Part shown: one piece after another, positions 12,081-24,970 of the stretch
Position numbering within the stretch: the stretch's first letter is position 1
How the letters are laid out: every line of letters begins with the position of its first letter
The notes under the pieces: generated by a model
Seen by the model: only the letters and a program-made list of their open reading frames with translations
Database searches by the model: none
What the model was told of the DNA's origin: nothing
Translations under genes and position numbers: made by a program
DNA from: Branchiostoma lanceolatum
Taxonomy: Eukaryota > Chordata > Leptocardii > Amphioxiformes > Branchiostomatidae
NCBI RefSeq assembly: GCF_035083965.1
Contig: NC_089723.1
Location: 21,803,193-21,867,192, forward strand
Reading direction: 5' to 3'
DNA: 64,000 nucleotides

Positions 12081-12229
12081 CAGTCAATATAACTCAAGAA
12101 TCTCTGGGTGGATTACGATGATATTTGGTATGTAGGTAGGTCTTGTTTGCAAAACATTCAAATGGAATTTTTGTTTTCTACGAGCTCGGGAGTTAATATA
12201 AAACTTTCCCATTCCTTGCCATGCTGCAG

Positions 12230-12243
12230 TTGAGGGACCATAA
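12230..12243 (+). promoter_or_regulatory. Probable splice acceptor and 5' leader of the SKOR first coding exon
   Basis: A pyrimidine-rich tract 'actttcccattccttgcc' leads to 'atgctgcag' ending at 12229, a good acceptor. The 14 bases before the start codon end in an in-frame TAA directly abutting ATG at 12244, so translation cannot come from further upstream in this frame. This suggests an upstream untranslated exon that is not identified here. Confidence 0.5.
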
Positions 12244-13200
12244 ATGGAAAGCGACTGTCACAGTCCTCTGGTCGGGGACACGGCTCCCCCTCCCACGTCC
12301 TCGGACCCGCCACCGGACCTGCCCGGATCAGCCGTCGGGCCGGCCCTCTCCTGCGTCCCGAGGATGACCGAGACGCTCCCGGAGCCTGAAACAAGCCCCA
12401 TGAAGGCCACGCTTCCAAACAGTAACCAGGTTAGTCTTGTTATTCTTTTTGTTAGCAGAAAAATGAAGCCTGTTATGGAAAGATTTTTATTTTTCAAAAC
12501 GATCGTTGCCCTATATTACTCTATTCTCCCAACCGTGGTAGTAAAAAAAATCATACAGAAAAACATGCAGTTCGGGGAAATCAAAACTTACCTAGAGTCA
12601 TTTACACATTGTCATGCTGTGTTCTCTAATATCAAACACAGCATATATCATTCATGCCTAATTAAACTTTGGTGGAGTACTTTCTCTATTTTTCATTAAA
12701 ATATACACCACTACATTCATAGTTATTGTACGCCTTTTCTCTTTAAACTTTCGCTCGATCAATTAGCATATTGTACACTCCAGGTACCATTCTACAAAAA
12801 AAAAATCTTAAACGTTAGAAATTCCACGAATAATTGAAAAAGTGCATTCTCATTCCACACTAAATGATTTTTTCCCTTTCTTATTTGGTATGTGAATAAG
12901 TCTCATCGATTGTTGTTGTTACGTAGCAAAAAATGACATAAATGGTAAGTCGTATAACTATTTTCTGCAATAAAGTTGATTTTGAAATGTGTGTATGTGC
13001 GGACCGTGGTTTTGTGTGTATTTTACATGTGTCATGTAAAAACCATATAACATGTCTGTAGGTTCGCTCCGTCGCCCTGTGCGGGGTTCCGATCATCTCG
13101 CTCATGATGGAGGGGAAAGAACGTCTGTGTCTGGCGCAGATCTCAAACACTTTACTCAAGGTAGAGACAACACAGATACCTCTCTCTCTCTCTCTGTCTC

Positions 13201-13255
<55 letters not shown>

Positions 13256-13256
13256 G

Positions 13257-13342
<86 letters not shown>

Positions 13343-16300
13343 TCTCTCTCTCTATTGTTTGTGAAATATTTGAAATATATCATTGTGTGGCCGGTGAAAT
13401 TATCAGCACCACAACGTTTGCTAATTATGTTGTATGCTGGGCTTCCTGAATTTGTTGTATGTAACATACTTGATATATCATTATTTACAAGTAGCAATGC
13501 TTTGTTTTTGTCCGAACTTCAAAGAAAGCTTACGGTGACGAAAATATATAGACATTGCAAGTTTATGATTCCAATCATCTCCCGTTCTGCTTCGCCCTGC
13601 AGAGTTTTATTGACCAGATTTTGTCATGACGTTATGGTAGAAAAATATAAAGACTATACTATAGATATAATCATACTGCATTGCAATTCCTATTCTGTTT
13701 CGCCCTTCAGAGTTTCAGTTATAACGAGATCCACAACCGCCGCGTGGCGCTGGGCATCACCTGTGTGCAGTGCACCCCGGTCCAGCTCGAGCTGCTGCGG
13801 CGGGCCGGCGCCATGCCCATCTCTTCCCGCCGCTGTGGCATGATCACCAAGCGGGAGGCCGAGCGACTCTGCAAGTCCTTCTTCGGCGACACCACGCCGC
13901 CCAAGCTGCCCGAGAACTTCGCCTTCGAAGTCGCGCACGAATGTTCATGGGGCTGCCGTGGCAGGTGACTTTTTCTCTACCTTTAGAGAGTGATGCATTT
14001 TTTTTCTGTCAGCTGCAGCTGTCTTTCTGTGCATCTGTTAGTCTGTCGGTCTGCTCACCTGTCTTTCTGTTTGTTTATCTGTCTGTCTCTCTCTCTGTCT
14101 GTGTTTCTGTAGTGATTTCCCAACACCTCAGTGCTACCATGTTTGTAGTTGGGACTAGAACGATCGTATAGCAGGATGGGCTTAGGGATGAAGTCTGCCA
14201 TCTCTGATCGCCTTGCTTTATATTGTGTTGTAGTGAGCGATAGTCAATGGAGGAAGAACTTAGCAGACTAGAGTAATACACAAGATCTATGTCAACTCAA
14301 GGTTCCTAGTCAAGAGTTTTCGCTACAGGATCACGAAGCATACAGCGGGTGGCGATGGGCATACGTTTTGAGGCCGCTGTATGGGCGGACCGCGCTGTTA
14401 AGTCTCTGTTTGTTGATACAGTCCATGTGATAAAATCGTTGTCTATTTTCACTGCTGAAGGTACATGCGCGATAACAGAAGACGTTCATTACACAGCAGT
14501 GTTTATTTGCTAAGGTTTAAGATGTGGATAAAGAAACCGTTCACGGATGGGTCGTGGTTGAAGAAGTCCTTCTTACTTTCTTTCTGAATGGTTGTAGACG
14601 TTTAGTTGGTCGTATTGCTATCAGCTTGAGAATTAAAGGTTGTTTATTTACAAGTTTATACCAGAAGGCTGATTGCAAGTACATGGTAGAAGCACAGGAG
14701 AATACATTTGACAAGGGAGTGTAGTTGACGTTGTTGTTGCAATAGACGACTCAAAATACGGTGTCGGCTACATTTTGTATATCAAGACAAGTTAGGTTTG
14801 ACTACATTTTTGGAAGCAGAGGAAGACAAAAAGCCCAAATTTTTGTCATTATTTGTTGGTACTGTGATTTAGGAAAGTGACTTTCTGTTCGTTCCTTAAT
14901 GTGAAAAAGTTAGGGTAGGTTATGGTGTCTCTTTTGAACATCGCGTGGTTAAATGGACAATTTGAAAGATCGGCTCATAATGATACCCTCAAAGCATCAA
15001 ACGTACAAACATGTCACCGATGTGAAGGCGTTTCATTGCTGATCATGATATTTTTACTTTTCTCTCCAGATTCTACCCGTCCCGTTACAATAGTTCCCGA
15101 GCCAAGTGTGTGAAGTGTATCTTCTGTAACATCTTCTTCTCGCCCAACAAGTTCATCTTCCACTGTCACCGCATGCCCGACTCCAAGTACAAGGTCGGGG
15201 AAGAAGTAAATACTCACTATTTAACATCTAGTCTCGGGAAAACAAAACAAAACAAAACAAAACAAAACAAAACAAAACAAAACAAATTTCCTTTCCTAGA
15301 CCCCTTGCTCCTCTCCGTAAGACCCCCATTTCACTTAACAGTGACCTCGATGCGACCTGCATTAGATTTGTGTAACCCTTGATTTCAAACTAGTAATTGG
15401 AATATCATGCAAAATGCAAAGGTATGACTAAAAAGACAACAAAATACACGAAGCGTAAAGAGATTTTTTTTATCTACGAAACTCGTTGAGCGTTCTGTCA
15501 AATCATTCTGTCGCAGCGAGTTCGCCACACTAGTGGAATGGGTCTATAAGTTTCCTCCATGTTGTATTGTCCCGCGCCCTACCTTTTGCTGATTCGAATT
15601 TATAAACTTCATTCCCGTGTCTTTTACAATTTGGTTTTCGGCATGGACGTACGAACTTGCAACATTTTGATAAGTTAAAGCTGCACGTTCATGTTACATC
15701 TGTGCTTTCAAAAAATTATTTCTTTGTCAATATGGCCTTGAACACCAAAACATGTAGGCACTGTTTTCTCTTTTCTCAGGGATCTGTCGTATCATCATGT
15801 CCATTTTGTCGTGTGATGGAAACTGTGTCTAAATTAACTATATACAAAAAAAGTATTGGGATCAAAATATGTTTCTTGTTGCCATTGCAGCATCCGGACG
15901 CAGCAAACTTTAACGCGTGGCGGCGCCACCTGAAGCTGGCTGCGGAGAAGCCGCCTGACGACCTGCTGTACGCCTGGGAGGACGTCAAAGCCATGTTCAA
16001 CGGCGGCAACAGAAAACGCGCCCTCAGTAACGCGTGCAGCTCAGCCTCGCAGTCTCAGACCAAGAAACAAAAGTTTCAGCAGGAACAGAAGATGTCTTTA
16101 GAAACGAGCATGCCGACATTCCCTCTCGACCCGTCCTTCCCCATCCCTACCTTTGGCGGCAAGACGTTCCTCTCTCCCCCGTACTTCCTCCGACCGCAGT
16201 GCCTACCGCACATCCCCATATGTCCCTCCGCTGTATCTAGTGTTCACGACAAAGGCTCCTCCACCCAGAGCAAGAGCGTGCACCCTTTTGTGCTGGACAA

Positions 16301-19300
16301 CTTTTTCCACTACAACTTTCCCCCGTTCAGCCTTCCAGCACTTACCAATGACCGGAATCAGACATTTCGTAGCGAAGGTCCTGAAAGTCCCGCTGCAACC
16401 ACCCAGCCCTCTGGCGCAGACTTTTACCTACCGAAGATCGGGATGGCCAACACTATCACGTCGCTACGGAGTCCCATCGTAGGGTACATGTCAGCCTTCC
16501 GCCCCGTCATGAGAGGCCCGTCCGGACGGAATAGGGGAGCCAGCATGGTACTACCAGGGACTGACGCAGACTTCTTGACAATGACGTCGTCCGAGGATGG
16601 TGAAGAAGAGAGCGCCCATGGCGGCACCGAGGTCCGAGTCCCAGCGACCTCGGATGACGCGGATATCAGAGAGGTCCCCAAAGAGCGAACACACTTAGAA
16701 GAATCACATACAGAACACGACCGTGAAAGTAGCAGACACTGGATCGGGTTGCACAGCGTTGGTGCTCCGGGAAGTAGTGAGACTTTTCCGAACATTGTAG
16801 CAGGTCAGCAGCCGCAGGTCACCCCGGCAGCTGAGCGGTTTGGCGGTGTGACATCTACGGAAGAGGAGGACGGTCCAGGGCCATTAGCGTCTTCATCCGT
16901 GTCTGGTGAGTAAACACATGCACACATCACAGGTTTTAATTTGATTTACTTCCTAAAAAATATCTGCATGCCATGCTTGATATGATACGTGGAATATGTT
17001 TGAAACTTGTCAATCACGACGTTCTCCCTTCTGACACACTGACTCTATATTATAGACAGAAATTTGGGCTTGTGTCTGTATTGCTGTAGTGTTAAGCCCT
17101 GATCGAGTAGTTCTATTTCGGACCGAAGTTAGTAGAAGGAGATGTACATTTCCTGTGTTAAACATGTTGAAGTATCTATTCAAATTTACGAAGCTCAAAT
17201 AGAAATCAAATAGACAGATTTCTATGTAAAGATTTAACAAAACATCAACTTACCAACAAGGTGGCTGCGCACGTTTCATCAAAGATTTCACGGGACTCAA
17301 GGTTGAGTTTTGAGATGATCCCGAAGTCGTCCATGAAATCCTTGCAGATTGTATAACCTTCCAAGTTCCAACACCACGTTCATGATCTGTAATTGTACCG
17401 TCATCTGTTTAATCAAAACGACATGGACATTTATTACCTCAAGATGGAAAGTCTTACGCACTGGCCAAGTGTCACGGGAACTTTCAAGTCGGATTACCTC
17501 CGGAATCTGTGTCATCTGAGCCAGTCTTACTTCTCACAGCTGCCCCGCAGTTTTACCGCTTCAATTTGTCCAGAAGGGTTGATTACAAGGGATGAAACGA
17601 GAAAGTTTAGTATTAGCCATCATCCGAGGATTACAGCTCTGATCCCGGCCATCTGTTCAAGCTTATTTGTAGATCATCACTGGTGGAGAAATTAGTTTTC
17701 TGGCCGACTGTTGGCTTGCTATATACTGTCACACAATACACACCGGGAACAATGTTTTAGACTTTCAACTTTTGAACTCAGCACACTTATCGAGAAGAGT
17801 GAGGGTGACAATGTGTGTTTTGCTGAAAATAAGAAGTAGCGAGCTAGTTGAAGTAGTATTAAATCTTCACCTCAATGCAAATACGATATTCACTATTTGA
17901 AAATATGCTATGATTCATACAGTACTGTTGTGATTCGCAGGTTCGGAAATCTACAGTCCAAATAACGTAGATATTTGAGTCTAAGTAGACAGCAAGTAGA
18001 CAGTATAATCATTATACTGTCTACTTATACTCAACTATATACGTTATTTGGACACAAGTTTTGCCTCTTTTTCGGAAAACATTCCATTGCCAAACAGGAG
18101 TGTGGGCAAAAGCCATGAACCTCGAAATATCGAGATGTGTACATTTTAATCCATGGGAAAAAGAAATAAGAAGTATTTTTCCAAATGCAGACGATATCGC
18201 CGAAGAAATAATCCGACTCATCATCGAGAGAAGACAGATAGAGAAGGAATGCCAGATATTAAAAGGTATGACCAAAACATACAATACACAACACAAACGT
18301 TGTATTGTGTATTGTAAGACCTATGCAGCACACAATAGAAAAGTTACTCAACCGGATGAGTTTTGAAAAAGGTCAGACGTTTCAGACAGCATCAACTGTC
18401 TTTTGTCAGTGATTTAGTCTTATCCAGTTGCTTGAGTAAATTTTGTATTGTGTATCTAATTACCAGGATGTCTAACCAATGCAATGTCTTCTGATATTGT
18501 ATCGACGGGTCTTCTACTGTCTACATCTCATTGAATAGTGAGTTACAATGTTTTGTATGTTCTTAAGGTGTGTATTTTTCGTTTGTGAAATGAGATAACA
18601 TCAATATGGTAATTATCATTATGTGGTTTTCTATTTCATAGATGTGGCAAATATTGATATCATGATAATCATTGCAGAATTGCCGTGAACCAGACGGTAA
18701 TTAAAGATTGATTTCGGGCCTCCTAGCGGTTGACTTTGGTGGATTTTTTGTATCTTTGGTCATGGACGTGATGTGGTCTTGTTACTTATAAATAAATAAA
18801 TGATAACGAATCTTAGTTGAAAAAGGTGTGGAGACTGTAGTAACAGAATGAACTGGTTGTTTTGCAGATGCCATCCATGGCCAGATGCAGCGGGAGCTAG
18901 CCTACAGAGAAGACATGGCGAGGCAAGTACAGCTGGTCAGAGGTGAGATAAAACTTATGTTGTATTCACAGATACAATGTTTAAACAGAAATATGAATTC
19001 TAAAAAGAATACTGCAACGGTGCACAAAATAGCAAGGTTTCGTCGGCATCTCAAAAACTACGAGCATGCCGAAATTCTGACAAATTCATCAAAAGTATCT
19101 TGAGTTATAGCTGCAAAAACTCAAACACGGGCTAAAACAGTACCCCTGTCAGAGGTCACTAACCTCCTTCCCGGGGGTAATTATGTAATGTCTGTCAGCC
19201 GTAAACATGATCGAGGTTCTGTTGTTGACATTAGCTATGCAATTTTGCACTTATTGAGAAGTACTTATCCAGTAGTCTACAGCAGATATTGAGTGAATCC

Positions 19301-21297
19301 GACATGACGTGTCTTTCTCCCCTCCCACAGACTCCCTGCGGAGTGAGATAGACCAGGAGAAGTCGGCGAGGATGACGGCACAACAGAAGCTCAAAGGTAG
19401 CTCACTGCGCAGAAGTCTGCTAATCTCCAAGCAGATTTACTGGTGACATAGACAGTATCCAAAGGGCAAAAGCAGGTCAACTGGACACCATTTTTGAAAA
19501 GAAATAATGCTCCTCAGTTTTATATTGTTAATGTAATTCTTGCATCACTTTGGCCAGTACCTTAGAAAATATAATCTCTACCGAACCTATTTTTCAGGCC
19601 CGAAATTGGAAACAGCATTAATTTTCCTAGGCATACACAGATGTAATTGCGATATCAACTGCCTACTAAAGACTCTAAATCAAGAGTTTGGATATATTTT
19701 GATTTTGTTAATTGACATTCAACTAGCGGCAAAGATAACGTCTCTGTGTGAATTACCGTCGTGGTTGGCGCGTATGCACATAGCCCTGCATAGCAAATTT
19801 CCAAGTAGACGTTTGGAGGGAAAATTTCTACAGTTTGGGGGCTTTCAAGATTTTAAACAGGCGTCAGGAAACTCTAAGGAATTACTAGACACGCGGAAAA
19901 TTTCAGTATATTCGCAGTAAATTCTGATATCATTACAGTCTATGTACATTTTTCCCAATCGTTCGAACAACAATATCTGGCAAGTTGCCGATCAAGTGTA
20001 AACCATCGGGTCCCCACACGCTTTCTTGAATAATCCGTTGTCACGGTACGTGCTAGCTTCAGGCAGAGTGTTTTAGGCACGAGTCATGTCCAGGGCCCAG
20101 TAGACATAGCCGCCCGTCACCTTACCCTGATTTATGTCCCCAACTCTAATGTACGTGTACCGGTGACCTGGGGTAGCTCGTTAGAAACAATAGTTTTGTC
20201 GACGGGAAAACACTCTCCTGTTAATGGAATTTTCACGAGACTGGCAGTCCTCCGAGTCAGGGAGGTTAACACGGCCACTTGATCTGTGGAGCGTTGAGAC
20301 CGAGCCAATTTTAGGCAAACTGGTGACACGCATTAGCTTTTAGATTGTGTGCACTAAGAGCTGAAGCGACGGGGATTTACCCGTGCGAAGGGTTGGAGCA
20401 TTTTCACCCTTTAACGTGCCAACTGTTCGGCACTTGAAACCGGGCGAGCACTTCGAGAGTCAGTGAACGGAGCCGGTGTGTAATGATTCACCGGTGTCAG
20501 GCTGTTAATCCGTCTCGAGTAACCGGCTCCATTTCCGAAAACACACTCAAACAGGAAGTAAAGTCATGCTAATTCTCTGCTAGTATGTCACAGTATGTAC
20601 ATTACTTGTTTTATTTCATTTGTAACGCAGTGCCCTACTGCAAAGCAGTGTGAATCACTGGATTCATTAGCTGGGCAACCATGGATAAAGATGACAGAAA
20701 ATAAATAAACAAACTTGTAAGACGGCGATCGCTGAGCGTCCGTTCAGAGACCTAAATTGTTTGACACTTGATTTTATCATTGGAATATGGTGCACGATGT
20801 AAAAGTATAACTTAAATGACAACAAAACATACTAGACGTAAACGATTCGTTCTTTACCTATGAGTTTCGTTGAGAGATCTGTTGGTCACTCGGTCGCTGC
20901 GGTTGAAATGGGCTGTAATGAGCGTTAATACAGTGCACGTTACGGAGTGGAATTGTTTTCTAATAGTTTGTTTCCACCGACAGATTCCCTGCTAATCAAC
21001 CAAAATTACAAATTTCGTGGTAGGACAAAACAAAATAAACATGTCCACACAAACATAGCCACGTTTTTGACAAAACAACAATACTAAAACTAAATCTATA
21101 TCTTAGACTATAGCTACGTGCACTCATGAGTTATTTCCCTAGGCACAACTGATGCAAGACTATACGTGTACCATTGCGCTATCATTTGCTCTTAGCAAAG
21201 CTGACATTGTACCTGTTTGCTTGTTTCAGAGGCCCACGACGCGCTGCACAATTTCTCCTGTGAGATGTTGGTGACCCGAACTCGCGAAGACAACTAG
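12244..21297 (+). CDS. SKOR: SKI family transcriptional corepressor (SKOR/Fussel/Corl)
   Basis: Nuclear corepressor of the Ski/Sno family; SKOR members bind SMADs and homeodomain proteins in neurons (family knowledge). Nine coding exons in consistent phase: 12244-12429, 13062-13160, 13711-13964, 15070-15205, 15891-16905, 18191-18265, 18868-18942, 19331-19396, 21230-21297, giving 657 aa, shorter than the roughly 1000-aa vertebrate proteins. Residues 63-180 form the Ski/Dachshund domain ('ERLCLAQISNTLLK', 'NEIHNRRVALGITCVQCTPV'). Residues 175-270 form the SMAD-binding SAND-like domain with C-x2-C and H-x-H ('RAKCVKCIFCNIFFSPNKF'), then 'DAANFNAWRRHLKL' and 'AWEDVKAMFNGG', which point to SKOR rather than SKI/SKIL. 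Exon 5 encodes a long low-complexity, partly acidic region. Exons 6-9 encode a charged C-terminal coiled coil ending in 'EAHDALHNFSCEML'. An in-frame stop abuts the ATG. Exon 4 could instead end at 15193, removing four residues. Exon 6 rests on phase fit and a good acceptor. Confidence 0.9.
13180..13353 (+). repeat. (TC)n microsatellite in SKOR intron 2
   Basis: About 175 bp of TC dinucleotides with interspersed 'tgtc', beginning 20 bp after the exon 2 donor at 13161. Long open frames here on both strands are repeat artefacts. Confidence 0.95.
15239..15287 (+). repeat. (AAAAC)n pentanucleotide repeat
   Basis: About ten copies of aaaac in SKOR intron 4, roughly 35 bp downstream of the exon 4 donor. 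Confidence 0.95.
15320..15545 (+). mobile_element. MITE-A copy 4, in SKOR intron 4
   Basis: The cleanest member of the family: left end 'gacccccatttcactta', core 'agatttgtgtaacccttgat', 'attggaatatcatgcaaaat', 'aaaaagacaacaaaatacac', 'gttgagcgttctgtcaaat', right end 'actagtggaatgggtc'. About 225 bp, non-coding. Copies occur in introns of SKOR and of the GH10 genes. Confidence 0.75.
17956..18053. repeat. 98-bp palindromic hairpin element in SKOR intron 5
   Basis: Begins 'gtccaaataacgtaga' and ends with the inverse 'acgttatttggac'. The inner arms 'agtagacagtataat' and 'attatactgtctact' meet at the centre, so nearly the whole length can form one stem. It lies about 140 bp before exon 6 of SKOR. 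Most likely a small hairpin MITE. Confidence 0.75.
18330..18425 (+). repeat. Hairpin family H, diverged copy in SKOR intron 6
   Basis: Contains 'aaaagttactcaaccggat' followed by 'gacgtttcagacagcatc' and 'gtcttttgtcagtga', the order seen at 37490-37575 and 39668-39765. It lies between exon 6 and exon 7 of SKOR. Confidence 0.5.
20719..20913 (+). mobile_element. MITE-A copy 5, in the last SKOR intron
   Basis: Shares 'gacggcgatcgctgagcg', 'gacaacaaaacatac', 'cgttctttacctatgagttt' and 'cgttgagagatctgt' with the other family members; right end 'ggtcgctgcggttgaaatgg'. Somewhat diverged. Confidence 0.65.
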
Positions 21298-23749
21298 GAA
21301 CATCAACCACGATTGCTGTTCGGCCGAAGGCAAAATAAGCACCAATCGTTTTTGCGGCTTTCCTGTGAAATGGACTTTAAGAAGTGATACAAATGTTGTT
21401 ATTGAGTGTTTGAGAGTTTTGAATATCATGCCTGTGATTCTTGTGTTAACACCATGGGTTTATGTGTTGATGACTACTCAAGATTAAAATCTTCTGGTAA
21501 CGTAGTTCTAACATTAAATGAAGGGATGTAAGTTCCATCAAAATGCCTGCATATTTGGTTGTCTTTATCATTTGCTGTAAAACAACAAGTAGTATGCGAA
21601 GTGTGGTGTTAACCACTTTCTTAACGTCTACGTCTTTGTTACGTCGATCTTGAGTAATGTCCTTGGCTGGTAAGTGTGTTTTCTGGCACGCACAGTTTTA
21701 TGTTAACAAAGTCACCGTTGCTGCTACCATGATCTTCTCTATAAAAGTCTGTGCGATGATAATGTTATTACCACTTTGCCGGTGTCATCTCGATCAATTT
21801 TGTGACTTTTAAGTTGAAGAGATTATCTGGTCGGTCGCGTCGCCCCGGCTGCCCGGCCATATGGAACCTTTTAAGCTGTCACCTCACAGCCACTTTCCCC
21901 GGACCTTTGACCTTACTGTGTCGTAATGTCCTGCAATGGACAGCAATAATTTAATCTGGCGTATGGTGACTGTCCTATATCAAAAAGATTCATTAAAATG
22001 CCGTCAGTGCGTCAATGTAAATGTAATTGCTGGACTGATAACTACGTTAGAAGAACATTTATTAGAGATCCACGTCCTTTCGTGAGCTAATGTCTTGGAC
22101 GTTGCTTTTTATCTTCTTTTAGTCTTTTCCGAAAAATTCTTGGAAGTTCATCGATTTTACGATGGAGCACCCAGAACTATAGGTGATGTTTCATACTTGT
22201 GTCGTATAATTGTCACCAAATTCTATTGCTAATATGATGAATCAAGCCTGGACTTCAGATTTGATGTCTTCATTTTACAATGCTGCTCCACCTTATGTGT
22301 GTGAAGATGATAAAGGAATAAAACAATATCTGTTATGTCTGGCTAATCGTGCCGTTTGTTTTGAATTTAATACGTGTCTGCAGAAGGCAATTTTGCGTAT
22401 AAATTTACGGCCATCTATGAGATTTTGGCGTGTGCTTTCCGAGAGTTTGTGGGCCTCATCACCACAAAATCATCGCCCAAAACCACAGAATCTGCGCATC
22501 TCGCCCTGATGCAGAATGCTTTACGACCGGAGCCGGGACGACTTGCGGGAGAACCTCTCTAGATTGATGTCGGCCATCAAGGAAGCAAAAAACCATGAAA
22601 ATCAAATTTTGCACTTGCGCTGGATAAGTACTTCTCGCGACTGTATTAACCCGCTGGTGATGGTCAGGGTCAACAGGCCGATTGCTTTCGAGATCACGAG
22701 GTGTGACCGTTTCTCTCGCGGCAATACAAGCGGCTTATACATGACAAATAGACATCCGCGGGATATCCTATTAATAAACCCGCGGATGGTGGAGCTCATA
22801 ACGAAGACGTATTCATCGCTGAGGTAACGAGCACGGTGAAGGTGCGGGCTGACATCCATGTTAGTCTGCCGCCACACTGGTGTGATTGCCAGGGGTCAAT
22901 TCAATTACCTTATGTTAGAGCAGGCTCGATGGAGGCGTCCTATTACTGTCGTTTCATTGTCCTTGAAGATGCTCAATGCATAGAAACATCTGTATAAAGG
23001 TCCGGATGCACTTTGATGGAGTCGCTGGCATTTCATCAGATACAGAATGTCTCTATAAGACTCAAAGTTTCTCTTTTACTGCTAGAAATGGCACAGTAAA
23101 CTGCAGCAGTTAATTTAACCGATGGTCATGTAGCTGACGATTATGTTTTTAATGTTGTATCAATGAACTGCAATTTTCCACATTGGATGCTTTGTTCTCT
23201 AAAGAATGTTCTAATATAACTATTATTGCATGGACTATGTATGTGGGGGAGTTTCTTTGCGTTTGCAGGTCTTCTGTTTTTTTCTCTTTGACTGCTACAC
23301 AATCATGCAATTAATTTTTAAAAAGATCGATTTAAAGAAGGGTTCATGCCTTTCGATGTAGATGTAGTTGTCACTTGTGATTATGCAAATTACTATCACC
23401 AGGACAACAAGTATGGCGATCCCTTACCCACACATAGTATCTAACTTATTCCATCGAATTTTTCATCTTTCATATGCTTTGATTCTTTCGTATATGCAGC
23501 AATCTGATGAAGTTGACATCTTATAAAGAGGACTTGAAAGTAATGTTACTACGAGTTCGTCTGTATTGCTTTGTTTGACAAAGATAATTGAACCCCCTAG
23601 AAACTCCAGGTGTGGTTGTCTTGGTGGTATTACCAACCAATTTCCCTTCACCAGGATAGCAGATGAGGAAGAGTCGTTCTGATGTGTTTGATCAGTTAAA
23701 GCCCCAATGACCCGTGTCTCCTCGATACCGTGGCCACTCCTGCTCTGCA
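21298..23749. other. SKOR 3' flank and intergenic sequence
   Basis: Presumably begins with the SKOR 3' untranslated region. Candidate 'attaaa' polyadenylation signals occur at 21483 and 21513, but neither is decisive. No further gene is supported. Short hairpin words such as 'catccgcggg' and 'cccgcggatg' occur near 22752-22788. Confidence 0.45.
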
Positions 23750-24107
23750 TAAGGCCATTTTGAGTCGATTATATGGACGACATCCTCTGGGAATCCCAAA
23801 ACTGTTTCATGTGAACGAATATAAAAAAAAGTCCATAAAAAAAGAAGAAGCCTTCATGAAATCTACGTGCAACTTGTCAGAAAGGTTGAATAACATACAG
23901 AATATGTGTACTTAATGATATATCATTCATATTTGTTTTTTCACATTTTCTTCTTTGACTTAGCATCCGTTTTCTTTGGACCAATTTTTGTCAATTTATA
24001 GCATACATTTGCTCATCCCGATTTACAGTATGGTCGATTTTTTTTAAACGGACGAAAACTGATGCGCGCGCGGAAGTCATCCATATCATCGAATCAACAT
24101 GGCCTAA
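23750..24107. mobile_element. MITE-B copy 3
   Basis: Left end 'taaggccattttgagtcgat' then 'tatatggacgacat'; right end 'gaagtcatccatatcat' then 'caacatggccta'. Same subterminal 'aaacggacgaaaactgatgc' as copy 1. About 360 bp. Confidence 0.7.
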
Positions 24108-24679
24108 GCTAAATTACATCGCATCCTCCCCTATATCTAATTTTCCGTGGTCAACTAATAAAGAAATTACAAAACAGACAAGCTAATCAATACAAAAATC
24201 GTAGGAGGTTCTTAATCTGATTAGATTCTTTAATATACATGTAATATGCTGTCTATAGCTAACAATTCTTTGTTACATTTTACGTCTCTAACGCTCTATT
24301 GATAGCTTATTTTCTTGTAGTTTACATTTGATTTACAGTCAAACCAACCACTGGGCGGCGACTTCCATGTATACATGAGTTACCTACCCGAGGTAAGGTT
24401 GCGAAGGTTCTTCCGTCTTATTGACTCAATTTGATTTCATACATGATATGGATAAACTACAGCGGTAATATCGCCGTGTAATGGAGTGGAACTATGATGG
24501 GAATTATTCTCTCCGCGGTGTAAAATATGAGGATTATGATGGCTGAGACACGATGATGGATCTCTTAGTGCGTGCTCAGGTCAATTCAATTGGCTCCACG
24601 TATCACTGAGGCATAAACTTCCTAAACAATGCAGAACGGTTGGTTAGCAGGAGTCCTGTCATAAAAACGAGTATATTTG

Positions 24680-24970
24680 ACAAAGACGTCGCGTAACGGT
24701 TTGGGTCTATTTGATCCAGAACCGAGAGATCTTTGGTTCAAATCACCTGACATGCCACTGATGTTGTGCCCTTATGAAAGGCACTTCACACGACTTTCTT
24801 CACTCCACTCAGGTGTAAAAATGGGTACCTGACTTTACTTTGGTAGGGGAGGTATAAGTTTGTGGAAGAAGACGGTTGGGCTCTGCCTTCCGGTATCCTG
24901 CCCTAGACACAGTGGATAACAGCCCAGTGCCCCTCCGACCTCATAAAGGCTGTGGGACTACCCAACCCTT
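24680..24970 (+). mobile_element. tRNA-derived SINE
   Basis: Head with box B 'tggttcaaatcacctg' near 24732, then the family core 'gaaaggcacttcacacgact', 'ttcttcactccactcaggtg'. The same core is present at 48670-48710 (plus) and at about 25000-25070 on the minus strand. Confidence 0.65.

Noticed and set aside
11881..12135. Overlapping open frames coding Thr-His, Val-Cys repeats
   Set aside because: They are translations of the TG microsatellite on both strands.
13052..13843. 263-codon open frame across the TC tract
   Set aside because: It reads through a microsatellite in the wrong frame for the SKOR exons on either side; exon 2 and exon 3 use other frames with good splice sites.
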